This document shows positions 18,203-28,244 of a stretch of 64,000 bases of DNA, piece by piece. The notes under the pieces are model-generated. The model searched no databases. It was not told the origin of the DNA and was given only the letters and a program-made list of their open reading frames with translations. The stretch covers positions 1 to 64,000 of the forward strand of contig CAJWZE010000004.1 in assembly GCA_913049845.1 (NCBI GenBank), given 5' to 3'. Each line of letters begins with the position of its first letter. Positions within the stretch are counted from its first letter, which is position 1. The position numbers were made by a program, and so were the translations under genes. This stretch comes from an uncultured Cryomorphaceae bacterium (GTDB lineage: Bacteria > Bacteroidota > Bacteroidia > Flavobacteriales > Schleiferiaceae).

Positions 18203-19306
18203 ATGAAGAATTATATAGTCATTGGGTTGTGCGGTTCGCTCTTAGTGAGTTGCATGCAACCTAGTTTAAGCGAGGAAGAAGTAAGGGAGTTTGCCACCTC
18301 GCACATTGAAAACCAAATCGGCTATGCCGATGCTGTTGAGCCTTATTATGCTGGCTTGTCGGACGACCTAAAGGTTTGGAATAATCCTGTTTGGAAAAAC
18401 ATACCGCGGGACTATGAGAAAGACCCTAATGATGATGGGAGTTTCTTTTACGAAGACTCAATCAAAGTAACTCTACACGACGTGTACATGATGGGTACTC
18501 ACGCTAACGTCATGGGAACTATTCAGTGGTATATTACTGGTGTAAATACGACGTATAGAAATTTCTCAGGAGTGGTTACTAAAGAAGACGGTCAAATGAA
18601 GTGGGCACGCTTTATGGGTGCGGACAATTCAGAATTGGCTTGGGGGTTCTTATGGCCAAGCAACGAAATTGAAGGTGGTTTAGAGCCTTACAACGAGATG
18701 CGTAATGCCATGATGAATTTAGACAACAAGCGCGCTTTAGAACTTTCAGATTCTTTGGTGGCCGCAGACCCTTCTTGGGCTACTGCACACCTTGGCCAGC
18801 TTCATTACTATTGGATGAATCAAGACGTCGAAAACTTTACTGCAGCACATACTGCAGCAGTATCGAAACTAGACGGTGCGAGTAGAGCTGAGAAGCACTT
18901 CATCCTATCATACACAACCGATCGTGAAAAGGCCAACATGCATATGGAGCAAGCCTTACTTTTTGCGCCTGTAGATCCTATGATTCGCACATGGTATGCT
19001 TGGGGTGAAAAAGATGCGGATCGCGCTTTGGATATTATGAGACATGCGTGGGCACGCCTACCAGAAAATGGTGGAGTCAATAATATGATGGGCTACAAGT
19101 ACATGGCGGCAGGCAATATGGACAAGGCTAAGCAACACTTCGAAATCTTCCTGCGTGTGCACCCAGAGGTTGCGAACGCATATGACTCTTATGCAGATTA
19201 TTATCTCGCAGCAGGCGATACTGCTATGGCGAAGGAGATGTATATGAAAGCTTATGAAACTGATAATAATTGGACCTCTTCTAAAGAACGCGCAGATGAA
19301 CTATAA
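18203..19306 (+). CDS. Lipoprotein with N-terminal NTF2-like region and C-terminal TPR-like region
   Basis: Lipobox-like LLVSC; C-terminus GYKYMAAGNMDKAKQHFEIFLRVHPEVANAYDSYADYYLAAGDTAMAKEMYMKAYE. Confidence 0.6.
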   Translation: MKNYIVIGLCGSLLVSCMQPSLSEEEVREFATSHIENQIGYADAVEPYYAGLSDDLKVWNNPVWKNIPRDYEKDPNDDGSFFYEDSIKVTLHDVYMMGTHANVMGTIQWYITGVNTTYRNFSGVVTKEDGQMKWARFMGADNSELAWGFLWPSNEIEGGLEPYNEMRNAMMNLDNKRALELSDSLVAADPSWATAHLGQLHYYWMNQDVENFTAAHTAAVSKLDGASRAEKHFILSYTTDREKANMHMEQALLFAPVDPMIRTWYAWGEKDADRALDIMRHAWARLPENGGVNNMMGYKYMAAGNMDKAKQHFEIFLRVHPEVANAYDSYADYYLAAGDTAMAKEMYMKAYETDNNWTSSKERADEL

Positions 19307-19811
19307 ACCACTTTTATGGCTAGGTATAGTAGTCACTGGACTTCACCTTTCATCATGTGTTTCCAATGAAAGCGCTGAATTAGATGAACGCTTTGCTAGA
19401 AACTGCGAAGTTATTCGTGCCAATAACGCCGGATTTATTAGTGAGAATCAAGATTACAGCATGTATGCTGATGATTTTTTCATGGTTAACACAAACCTTA
19501 ATGGTTCACCTGATACCCTGCGCTTAGAAGATCTAATGGCAGAAGACGCTTATCTATGGAGCAAATATGACTTTCAATTTCTATTAGATCCAGTGCTTCT
19601 TCCCGGGGTAGATTCAGAAACACAAGAGCCTAATGCCAGTGTTCGCTATTATGCGCCCATGAAAATTAGCAAAGCAGCCACGGATTCATCTGAAGAGCGC
19701 ACGGTTGTGGTGCGTATGTATCAGACTTTTGATTTGAACGAGGAGGGCAAGATTACTATACAGATGTACTATGGTGATTTTACTGCTGCTGGAATTTATT
19801 TAAACAGTTAA
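19296..19811 (+). CDS. Lipoprotein, paralog of the next gene
   Basis: Start MNYKPLLWLGIVVTGLHLSSC (19296) gives a lipoprotein signal and overlaps the upstream stop by 11 bp; shares DYSxYxDDF...LLPGV...GSVRYY-like...YGDFTAA with 19814-20320. Confidence 0.65.
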   Translation: MNYKPLLWLGIVVTGLHLSSCVSNESAELDERFARNCEVIRANNAGFISENQDYSMYADDFFMVNTNLNGSPDTLRLEDLMAEDAYLWSKYDFQFLLDPVLLPGVDSETQEPNASVRYYAPMKISKAATDSSEERTVVVRMYQTFDLNEEGKITIQMYYGDFTAAGIYLNS

Positions 19812-19813
19812 TT

Positions 19814-20320
19814 ATGAAAAAGATACTTTTAGTCGCAACGATTGGATTGGCAGCAGCGGCTTGTCAAGTGCCCGAAGGAGGCCCTGATGTGAGCGCAATT
19901 TTTGAAGCAAACTGTGTAACTGTGAGAGCTGTATTGAGTGATTTTCAGAACGAGGTGGCAGATTACAGTCACTACAGTGACGACTTCATTAGCGCTCAAA
20001 CTAGCATGAACCCATCGGGGGATTCAACGAATTTGGAAGAGTTTAAAGCAAACCGCCCTAACTGGTGGGCGAAGTATGATGCTGAACTACTGACTGAATT
20101 AAGACTCTTGCCTGGGGTGAATCCGCAGACGAATGAAGTAGATGGTTCAGTTCGCTATTACGGTCAGTGGAAAGTAACTAAGAGCTCAACAGATTCTACT
20201 GAAGCTACATCAGTGGTTATTCCATTGTATAGCTCGTTTGACTTTGATGCCGACGGTAAATTATTGTACCAACAAAACTACGGTGACTTCACTGCAGCAT
20301 TGACTGCATTGAATGAATAG
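19814..20320 (+). CDS. Lipoprotein, paralog of the previous gene
   Basis: MKKILLVATIGLAAAAC lipobox; collinear match to the upstream paralog. Confidence 0.65.
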   Translation: MKKILLVATIGLAAAACQVPEGGPDVSAIFEANCVTVRAVLSDFQNEVADYSHYSDDFISAQTSMNPSGDSTNLEEFKANRPNWWAKYDAELLTELRLLPGVNPQTNEVDGSVRYYGQWKVTKSSTDSTEATSVVIPLYSSFDFDADGKLLYQQNYGDFTAALTALNE

Positions 20321-20348
20321 CTAAGTTAAGTTTAGAGTTTCAAAGTGG

Positions 20349-20376
20349 ACCCACCTTGCCAACCCAGGGTGGGTTT
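20349..20376. terminator. Hairpin between convergent genes, possible terminator
   Basis: acccacc (20349-20355) / ggtgggt (20368-20374); short T-run only. Confidence 0.4.
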
Positions 20377-20433
20377 ATGTTGTAAAATCGAACTAAAACC
20401 GTTTTGCGACCATCCCTAGTTCTTGATCTTAAC

Positions 20434-21732
20434 CTACAAGCTTTGTAAGCCCGTGCTCAGTATCCAAGCGCGGTTACCTTTGTCGTTAATTGAGGCTTTG
20501 GTGGCGCTGGCTTCTGTACGGCTTTTGTGCATGCTGTGGACTACATAGTATTTATCGTTGTAGCGTGATAAGAAGGCTTCAGAGGCCCAATCCTTTGAAA
20601 TCTCTTCCAAGAACTTATCGGCAAGTTTGCGTTTTAAAAAACCGCCCACAATAATGCTGTAGCCTTTTAACGTTCCTGGTTCTAGGGTTTCGTCGGTGAC
20701 CCAAGTGTTTTTTTTCGGCGTTGAAGCTTCGCTTTCCTCTGTTTCAGTGGTTAGGGCAGATGTGGCGTCTGTTTCTTCTTCTTTGGCTCCTATGGCGGTG
20801 CTTTCGGTTGCCGTGCTGTCTGTCTCTTCCTCTGCTGATAGGACAGGGGCTGGTTCCGGAAGTGGCGTGTAGAACATAAAGTTGGATACGCTGCCTTTGC
20901 GCTTGCCTTGGGCCGCCATAAAGGTGCTATCGTTGATTTGTAGCAATCCCATATCGTCGCCGCGGCCGTTGATAGCTAAGGCAGTGGCTGCTGTGTCGCC
21001 AGGGGCGATGGCATGCAGCTGTAGGCCGTAGTTGCGTGTGACTCTTGAGAAGGCCATAATTTGCCCCGGGAGTAGTGTCGGGAATATCTCGCTTGCCTCT
21101 GTATTTACATTGACGACTGCCGAAGGTTGGCTCCATACACCGTCAAAGCTTAGGGTGCTTTGGTAGATGTCATAGTTGCCTGCGTGTTCAACATCTGAGG
21201 CGAAGTATAGGGTGTAGTTCTCCTCGTTAAAGAATGGGTGTACGTAGTTGGCAGCCGGGTCGATGAATGGGAGTTCACTGTTGCCTGCGCCAATGAATGA
21301 GAATTGGCTCAGGGTTATCTTCACGTTTCCTTTACTGTCTGGTTTCTGACGGCTGTGGTTCATTATTATGGCTGAGCTATCTGGTAGAAGGGCCGCAGGA
21401 CCTACATAGTATTTGAGATCGTTTATTGCTTCGTTGCCCTTGTATGCGGTCACCTTGCGGTCGCTTAGACGCATAAGGTATAGCGAAGGAAGCGGCGTGT
21501 TGCTCTTTGGATCTTTCGGTGTAAGTGCTGTGGCGTCTCTGTTTGAGCTGAAGAGTATATGGTTGTTGCCGTAAGGCACAGCGCCGTAGTCTTCGGCCGT
21601 TGGGTCACCCATTATATCGACCTGCAAAGAATCTGGCGTATTGAGCAGGTCTAGAGAAATCTGTGCCTGCAGCGTCGCGGCGCATAACAATGCACCAACA
21701 AGGAACGAGAAGGTGTATTTCGTGCGCATCAT
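20434..21732 (-). CDS. PD40/WD40-like protein with C-terminal SPOR-like domain
   Basis: PD40-like FFNEENYTLYFASDVEHAGNYDIYQS; C-terminal GYSIIVGGFLKRKLADKFLEEI...YYVVHSMHKSRTEASATKA. Confidence 0.7.
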   Translation of the reverse strand: MMRTKYTFSFLVGALLCAATLQAQISLDLLNTPDSLQVDIMGDPTAEDYGAVPYGNNHILFSSNRDATALTPKDPKSNTPLPSLYLMRLSDRKVTAYKGNEAINDLKYYVGPAALLPDSSAIIMNHSRQKPDSKGNVKITLSQFSFIGAGNSELPFIDPAANYVHPFFNEENYTLYFASDVEHAGNYDIYQSTLSFDGVWSQPSAVVNVNTEASEIFPTLLPGQIMAFSRVTRNYGLQLHAIAPGDTAATALAINGRGDDMGLLQINDSTFMAAQGKRKGSVSNFMFYTPLPEPAPVLSAEEETDSTATESTAIGAKEEETDATSALTTETEESEASTPKKNTWVTDETLEPGTLKGYSIIVGGFLKRKLADKFLEEISKDWASEAFLSRYNDKYYVVHSMHKSRTEASATKASINDKGNRAWILSTGLQSL

Positions 21733-22643
21733 AGGAAGAATCTTGGAGAGGTTAGTGACGTCGCCTTGTTGCTTATGTTGAATGCGAAGCCCATCACATG
21801 GCTGCTGCGCGTTACATAAACGAGGTCGGTGAGCGGGAAGTTGTATTGGTAGTACAAGTTCCAGTCTTTGGCAGTGCTGATTTTCATCATCATACCCATT
21901 TCGTCTTCAGGGCTGTAGTGAAGCCCCATACCCCATTTCTGGTTGTAATCCATAAACAGGTGGAAGTTTAAGTCCGCAGGGCTGTTGGTCGTTCCAGTAG
22001 CGAGGAAGCTTGTGCGAGCTGTCCAGCCATTCTTTAGGGCTTTACTGTAGCCGCCAAATACGTGGAGGATTTGAGCGGTATAGTTGCTCTGGTAAATTTC
22101 TGCACGATTGACGTTTTTATAGCTCAGACCGAAGTAGGAGTTTTTACCGTTGAGGGTAGTTCCGAGGTCGATATTTGCAATGAACGGTCCAGCCAAGGTA
22201 TAGATGCTCGGGTCGAGCTGGTCGTAGTAAACTTCATTGCTGAGATCGACGGTAGTGCGGCCGACAGTAGTTCGAATACCGGTACTCAGAGTCATATTTT
22301 CACTTACCGGAAGGTGGTAGGCGGTGCTGAGGGCAACCTGTCCTGTGCTCATCGGGCCTACCGCATCAGTGATGGCGGTAAGGTTCAACCCGAGGCCTTT
22401 CAGTGTTCTGAAATCTGCCGATAGGATGCCCGTGCGTGGTGCTCCTGGGACTCCGACTAGCTGTGCGTCGACCAAGCTTATAACGTCTTGGTTCTGCATT
22501 CCTGCGTGGGCGGGGGAGATGGCCACGGGGGTAAATAGATAATTGTCTAAGGACGGGTGCTGCTGCGCCCAAAGTCCGTTTGCGAGGAGACACACGAGGA
22601 GTGCCGAACGCATTTGCTTGAAAAATGTCATTGGGTTACTCAT
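21729..22643 (-). CDS. PorP/SprF-family T9SS membrane protein
   Basis: QQHPSLDNYLFTPVAISPAHAGMQN, GKNSYFGLSYKNVNRAEI; start MSNPMTFF (22643) or the ORF-track start 22673; 4-bp overlap with the next gene. Confidence 0.85.
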   Translation of the reverse strand: MSNPMTFFKQMRSALLVCLLANGLWAQQHPSLDNYLFTPVAISPAHAGMQNQDVISLVDAQLVGVPGAPRTGILSADFRTLKGLGLNLTAITDAVGPMSTGQVALSTAYHLPVSENMTLSTGIRTTVGRTTVDLSNEVYYDQLDPSIYTLAGPFIANIDLGTTLNGKNSYFGLSYKNVNRAEIYQSNYTAQILHVFGGYSKALKNGWTARTSFLATGTTNSPADLNFHLFMDYNQKWGMGLHYSPEDEMGMMMKISTAKDWNLYYQYNFPLTDLVYVTRSSHVMGFAFNISNKATSLTSPRFFL

Positions 22644-22647
22644 GATC

Positions 22648-25600
22648 TTATCTGTTAATAAAGAGGTATCCATTCATGGTCAAATCGGTTCCACCGAATA
22701 GGATGTAATAATAATAAGTACCTGTAGGTAGCTCGCGTTTATCGTTTGTGAGGTACGTCTGTACGTTCGCGTTGCCGTTAAATTCGTTGGCGTAGTTATC
22801 GCTGAAGTACACCAAGATACCGTGGCGGTTGTAGATGCGCACGGAAGTATTTGGGTACTGCAGTAGTTCTGGTATCTCCCAGAAGTCATTGCGACCGTCG
22901 CCGTTTGGCGTCATTACGGTTGCCGGTTTTGGTGCACATAGGTCAGCATCTAAGAAGTCTGGGATGCCGTCGCCGTCACAATCGTCGAAAGGGATGCCGT
23001 CGCCGTTGGTGTCGTACTCTAATGCATCGGCAATACCGTCGCCGTCGCTATCGCTGTCCTGCTGATTTGGGATGCCGTCTCCGTCTGTATCCGCCATACC
23101 CCCTCCGCCGCCAGGGATGCCGCCCTCGTCATCGTTGAGGATGCCGTCACAATCTTCATCGTAAGAGATGATGTAGGCGCTGTCGGTAGCAAATGCACCG
23201 TTGGTATCTACTACGGTGACGATGTACAGCCCGCTGTTCAATCCGGTGAGAGTATCGCCGGAAAATCCGTTGAGCCAAGTGATGGTCATTGGACCTACAC
23301 CTCCACTGAAACCGGCATAAATAATACCATCGTTATCGTCAGGACAGATGTTATCGCTTAATACGATGACATCTACGCTGAGCTCGTCCGGTTCAGACAG
23401 GGTGATAGTATCTGAGATGAAACAGCCGTTGGTATCGGTTACGATGACGATATAGGTGCCTTCGCTGAGGCCGCTCTGATCTTCCGTGGTTACATTGTTG
23501 TTCCAGCTGTAGCTGTATGGTGTCGCACCACCACCTACGGTGATGTCGATGGATCCGTCATTAGCACCTTCAGAACTGATGCCGTATCCGTTGTAATCTG
23601 AAGTGTTGTGGCTAATGGTTAGTGCCGCTGGTGAGCCAATCGTGAAGTTGGTTTGGAATACACAACCATTGGTGTCGCTGACGTGGTAGTTGTACGTGCC
23701 TGCTGCCAAACCTGAGATGCTTTGGGTAGTATCTCCTGTCGTCCAGCTGTAAGCGTACGGCAAACTACCGCCCGTAGCACCGATTGTTGCTGTACCATTG
23801 CTGTCCCCGAAACAGAGAACGTCGGTAGTAGCCAATATGCTTTGGATAACACCTGCAGGGTTTGGTAAGACGGTAAGTGGTACTTGAACACTATCGTGGT
23901 AGCCCAAGCTGTCAATCCCGTGGAACCAAACTACTGGAGAACCTACGTCTGTACATACAAAAAGCTCTTGGGTAATCCAGAGTGTATCAATCCCGCTACA
24001 GTCGAACGACCCACTGTCCACTTGTGCTACGGAGAGGGTGGCGAAGCCGTCGCTGTCTAGGGTAAGCGACTGGGTGTTGGTGTAAAGCGCAGGACCAAGG
24101 TTGTCAACTACGGTTATGGTAAAGCCAATGGAATCGGAAAGACCGGCAGCATCAATTACAGTGTAGTAAACGGTGTGTGTGCCGATACCAAAGTTTCCGT
24201 TTGGTGCTGCTACGTTCGAAGTTGATGTGAAATTAGTCGAGTTCTCCTCAATAGTTGGCTGTATCCACGCGTAGTACACGGAGCAGCTGTCTTGTGTGGT
24301 GTAGAGCGTGGTATCACTCAATGTACCTACAAAGGCTGGTGCTGTGGTGTCTAGAATGTCGATAAAGAAACTACAGGTATCGCTGTTTCCGCTTACATCA
24401 AAGGCGAAGAAATCGATCTTAAAGAAGCCTAGCGGAAGGTAGCCGCCGTTGGCGAGTGAGAAATAAGAGGTATCCATACCACAGACGTCCCAAACGCTAT
24501 CGCCGGTCCAAGTGACTTGTGTCCAGGTGCTATCTGCGGCGGCGGCGAACACTAAGGTATCGCCCGGGCAGTAGATTTCTGGCGCAACGGTTTCTTCGAT
24601 AACGAGCTTTTGAAGAATGCTATCGGTGTTGCCGTGAACGTCCGTAACGAACCAGTAGATGTCGTGCGATCCAAGTGCGTAGTAAGTATCGGCATTGTTG
24701 TAGAGAGTATCGATGCCGCAGGCCTCTACAATAGGAGGGGCTGTTAGGCTCACACTGTCGCTGAACAGGCCACAAGTATCCATACCGGCTTGAACTATTA
24801 GGGTGTCTAAACTACCAGTCCACGAAGGCGCAATGGTATCGATGACGGTTACGATAAACGAACAAGTATCGGTGTTTCCACTGAGGTCGTGGGCGAAGAT
24901 CATTACGGTATCTATACCCACAATAAAGAAGGCACCGGAAGTATCTGTACTGGTGTAGAAGATACTGTCGCTGTTGTCGTTAGCTGTTGGTGTGGTCCAG
25001 GTTAAATTAGCCCCACAGTTCAAGGCATCTGCATACATAGTGGTATCCAATAGACAGCTCGTGAAGCTTGGTGCTAGATTATCTGCTACAGTTAACGTGA
25101 AGCTGCAAGAATCTAAGTTGCCTGATGCATCTATTGCGTAGGTGTAGATGTCGTAGATGCCAATAGCAAACCAAGCGCCGCTGCTGTCGGAAGACCAGCT
25201 CGAATCCACACCACAGTTGTCATACAAAATCGGCGCTGCCCAGTTGTAGGGGGCTCCTGAAGTATCTAATGCGGTGTAAATGGTCGTGTCTGCGCCGCAA
25301 GTGATTTGTGGTGCGCTTAGGTCGACAATGGTGATTACCGCTAAATCTGTATCGCTCTGGCTGCCGTCTGTACCAATCAGCATGATCGTATCGGCGCCTA
25401 TCTGAGTGCAGTTCCAAATGGAATCGCTAATGCTCAAGTCTAGGTTACAGTTGTCGCTACTAGCGCTATCTATATCTGCCGTTGTGATGCTCACTTGTCC
25501 TAAGGAATCTAGAGCAATGGTGATATCCTTCGCATATACTATTGGCGCTACGCCGTCACTATCGCTCACAGTAATGGAGGCGCTACCCTCACATCCGATA

Positions 25601-27327
25601 GGATCCAACATAGTCACCGTATACGAACCGCTAGGGATGTTACTGAGGTCTTCCGTACTGAACCCATTGCTCCACTGGTAAGTCATTGGCAGCTGGCCGC
25701 TATTTTGCGTTAGGTCGATGGCTCCATCGGCAGTACCTGGACAGCTCGCTGGAGTACTTACGAGCGCCGCTGTAGGAAGGCCGTGTACGTTGGCTGCTAC
25801 TCTTGGCGCCGTCCAACGACAGCCTGCGGCTGAAGTAACACGTACGTCGAAGTATGCGGTGTCTGTAAGCGATGCAGTGGTGTAGGTGGTTAGTGTTGCG
25901 CCGGTCAGATTGGCCCAGCTATTGGCTGCGAAGTTGCGCCATTGATAGGTTACTGTTGTTCCCGTGGTAATAACCCCAAAGGTGGTGGTGTTGCCGATAC
26001 AAAGGTCCTTGTCAGTAGGTGAATAGTTGACGGTAAAGTCGATTGGTTCACTTAGCGTGATGTTTTTCCCCATTTCTGTAGAACAGCCCGAGCTATCCGT
26101 AAGCACGACATCTAAATAATGGCCTTCTTCGAGATTTGAAATGGTTGCGACACCCCCAGACACAGTGGCTGTATCCATACCGCCTTGGTAGGAGATGGGG
26201 TAAGACCCGTCGGCGACATTTTCAATGTTGAAGGTAATGCTTCCGTCACTTGCGCCACAGGCATTTGGGTTGGTGCCGGCAAAATTTGATACATTTAAGG
26301 TGCCGCCTTTAGTCCCGCTTACCGCTACGCTTGATCCGCTATACCCAGGGGTGCTTATCGCGATGGAGGTTACATTAGCTAGTGGGGTGCTACCGTTCAT
26401 GCGTACATAAACGGTGGTATCCATCCGGCCGGTGGAATCTGCATTAATGACTAGTGAAGTCGTCCAGCCAGCGGTGCTTTGGTTGCTGATTTCATAGCCG
26501 CTTGGCGCGTTAAGGGTGAGCGCTCCAGTGAGGTTGCGTCCTTCTACCAAGAAAGTTTGCGCGGCGGAGGCGGCCGCATCACAGGTAAAGAATGGGCTTA
26601 GGGAAGTATAGGTGGTCAGCGTTGGAAAGGACGTTGAAACTTCTGTAGTTGGGAACCAAGAATTTGGGTTCGCACTGGAAATAAGGTAAGTTTTATTGCC
26701 AGCGCTGGCACTACCGATTGAAAAGTCGATGCGATTGGTGCTCGCATAGCTTACTGTAACCCTTGAGCGGCCGTCTGTTCCGGTGGTGTTCGATGTAGTT
26801 GCGCTGTTTGTGAAGCGTCCATTGCCAGCACCTGAAGTGGTGTAGCTCAAGAAGCTCAGAGCGCCTAGACTATAACTATCGACACCATCGGATTCGAAGT
26901 ACACTCCTGCAGGCCCAATACCGTCAAGGTCCCAAGCGCTGAGGTGAAAGTCCCCAATGTTTACCAGAACCGGTGCAGCCGCTGTGCCGTCTTCGACGAA
27001 GGTTATGGAATAGTCAATGCTACCTGCGGCGGTCCAAAGTACTTCTGGCGAGAAGTGGGCTGCGGTGTTGCTGTTGGTGGTCGAGGTATTGTCGAAATCG
27101 CTGATCAGTGCGTTGTTAATCGTTTCGATTCGGACAATGGCGTCATAGGAGTTGGCTCCTACGGTAAATACATTGTCGTACACACAGGTTCCGCCAGCAA
27201 TTAGAGATGGGTTGGCGGTCAACGGTGCGCTAAAGTCGAGGCTTTGGCCGGCTAGGGAAGTGGTCTGTGCGGACAGTCCTAAACTTATCAGCACGGTGAC
27301 CAAGGAATAGAGGAACCTTTGTCTCAT
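22648..27327 (-). CDS. Giant T9SS type B (CHU_C/gliding-motility-associated) adhesin with HYR, SprB-like and thrombospondin type 3-like repeats
   Basis: 1559 aa; signal peptide; C-terminus KPATVMTPNGDGRNDFWEIPELLQYPNTSVRIYNRHGILVYFSDNYANEFNG; DGDGIPDFLDADLC repeats. Confidence 0.9.
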   Translation of the reverse strand: MRQRFLYSLVTVLISLGLSAQTTSLAGQSLDFSAPLTANPSLIAGGTCVYDNVFTVGANSYDAIVRIETINNALISDFDNTSTTNSNTAAHFSPEVLWTAAGSIDYSITFVEDGTAAAPVLVNIGDFHLSAWDLDGIGPAGVYFESDGVDSYSLGALSFLSYTTSGAGNGRFTNSATTSNTTGTDGRSRVTVSYASTNRIDFSIGSASAGNKTYLISSANPNSWFPTTEVSTSFPTLTTYTSLSPFFTCDAAASAAQTFLVEGRNLTGALTLNAPSGYEISNQSTAGWTTSLVINADSTGRMDTTVYVRMNGSTPLANVTSIAISTPGYSGSSVAVSGTKGGTLNVSNFAGTNPNACGASDGSITFNIENVADGSYPISYQGGMDTATVSGGVATISNLEEGHYLDVVLTDSSGCSTEMGKNITLSEPIDFTVNYSPTDKDLCIGNTTTFGVITTGTTVTYQWRNFAANSWANLTGATLTTYTTASLTDTAYFDVRVTSAAGCRWTAPRVAANVHGLPTAALVSTPASCPGTADGAIDLTQNSGQLPMTYQWSNGFSTEDLSNIPSGSYTVTMLDPIGCEGSASITVSDSDGVAPIVYAKDITIALDSLGQVSITTADIDSASSDNCNLDLSISDSIWNCTQIGADTIMLIGTDGSQSDTDLAVITIVDLSAPQITCGADTTIYTALDTSGAPYNWAAPILYDNCGVDSSWSSDSSGAWFAIGIYDIYTYAIDASGNLDSCSFTLTVADNLAPSFTSCLLDTTMYADALNCGANLTWTTPTANDNSDSIFYTSTDTSGAFFIVGIDTVMIFAHDLSGNTDTCSFIVTVIDTIAPSWTGSLDTLIVQAGMDTCGLFSDSVSLTAPPIVEACGIDTLYNNADTYYALGSHDIYWFVTDVHGNTDSILQKLVIEETVAPEIYCPGDTLVFAAAADSTWTQVTWTGDSVWDVCGMDTSYFSLANGGYLPLGFFKIDFFAFDVSGNSDTCSFFIDILDTTAPAFVGTLSDTTLYTTQDSCSVYYAWIQPTIEENSTNFTSTSNVAAPNGNFGIGTHTVYYTVIDAAGLSDSIGFTITVVDNLGPALYTNTQSLTLDSDGFATLSVAQVDSGSFDCSGIDTLWITQELFVCTDVGSPVVWFHGIDSLGYHDSVQVPLTVLPNPAGVIQSILATTDVLCFGDSNGTATIGATGGSLPYAYSWTTGDTTQSISGLAAGTYNYHVSDTNGCVFQTNFTIGSPAALTISHNTSDYNGYGISSEGANDGSIDITVGGGATPYSYSWNNNVTTEDQSGLSEGTYIVIVTDTNGCFISDTITLSEPDELSVDVIVLSDNICPDDNDGIIYAGFSGGVGPMTITWLNGFSGDTLTGLNSGLYIVTVVDTNGAFATDSAYIISYDEDCDGILNDDEGGIPGGGGGMADTDGDGIPNQQDSDSDGDGIADALEYDTNGDGIPFDDCDGDGIPDFLDADLCAPKPATVMTPNGDGRNDFWEIPELLQYPNTSVRIYNRHGILVYFSDNYANEFNGNANVQTYLTNDKRELPTGTYYYYILFGGTDLTMNGYLFINR

Positions 27328-27672
27328 AAATTATCGCTTAAAGACGTGTTTGTTTTGGGTCGTCTTTAAAGTACTAATTTACATCCAACTGAGCGGTAAT
27401 TAATCTTATGTAAACCAAGTTGTTAACCAAAAATTACATTCCATTTCTACGCTGTTTTTGCGCGCTGCGCTTGTTTTCGAATCATCTCAAAGTATATACA
27501 GCGAGTTATGGAGATAAGTTGGGAAGAGAATAGGGCAATTAAATTCAAGATGTGACTTTTGATACTGTATCAAGTTTAAGCGTATGCAGGTCTACGAACG
27601 CCTATATATCACAACGCTTAATGACATCTTTAGACCACTTCAACTAAAGCAGAGTATCATTCAACTTATTTA

Positions 27673-28233
27673 TTAAATATTGGAGTAAAATACCTGCGTA
27701 TTCTCATCCGCAGGTGCACACGGGTCGTACTTTGTCGGTATAGATTCGTAGTTAATGACACCATCTCTTGCCGCTTCTTCTGAGGTGAAGTAGCCGAGAA
27801 GGGTTAACTCTTTGAGAGTTCGAAAGAAGTGATCCCGGTCCGCTTGGGCTGCTTCGTCAAAAGCGTTCAGGAATTCTTCACGTTCCATCTGAGTCGCTTC
27901 TTCAAACGGACGGCCAATAGCACTTTTACCTTCCACGGCGATTTCCTTGATGCCTGAGTTTAATTTCTCTTGCATGTCTGGATAGTAGCAATCGCGAATC
28001 ATCACGTCAATAAACGCGCCAATCTTCGCATCGCGGGCACCAGCCGTTGCCGTGCGGGGGATGATGGTCTCCGCAATAGCGTCGAGCATCGCGAGGCGCA
28101 GAGGTCCAGCAGTTGTAGTATCTGGATCAAAAGAGCAGCTCTCCAACAATACGGTTGGTGTTACCAGGGTACCTCCGATGGCCATAGCCATACGTTGTAC
28201 CATTTGTCTACGAGTCAATTTTTGTTGTTCCAT
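27673..28233 (-). CDS. Gluconate 2-dehydrogenase subunit 3 family protein (small subunit of a GMC dehydrogenase)
   Basis: TRRQMVQRMAMAIGGTLVTP twin-arginine-like leader, LDAIAETIIPRTATAGARDAKIGAFID; adjacent to a GMC oxidoreductase. Confidence 0.85.
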   Translation of the reverse strand: MEQQKLTRRQMVQRMAMAIGGTLVTPTVLLESCSFDPDTTTAGPLRLAMLDAIAETIIPRTATAGARDAKIGAFIDVMIRDCYYPDMQEKLNSGIKEIAVEGKSAIGRPFEEATQMEREEFLNAFDEAAQADRDHFFRTLKELTLLGYFTSEEAARDGVINYESIPTKYDPCAPADENTQVFYSNI

Positions 28234-28244
28234 TGCGCTGTGGA

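Noticed and set aside
22851-23138. Arg-rich 95-aa plus-strand ORF
   Set aside because: Antisense to the DGDGIPD calcium-binding-like repeats of the adhesin; composition explained by that repeat.
22648-27327. Calling individual adhesin repeats as separate genes or a pseudogene
   Set aside because: Single uninterrupted frame from signal peptide to type B CTD.
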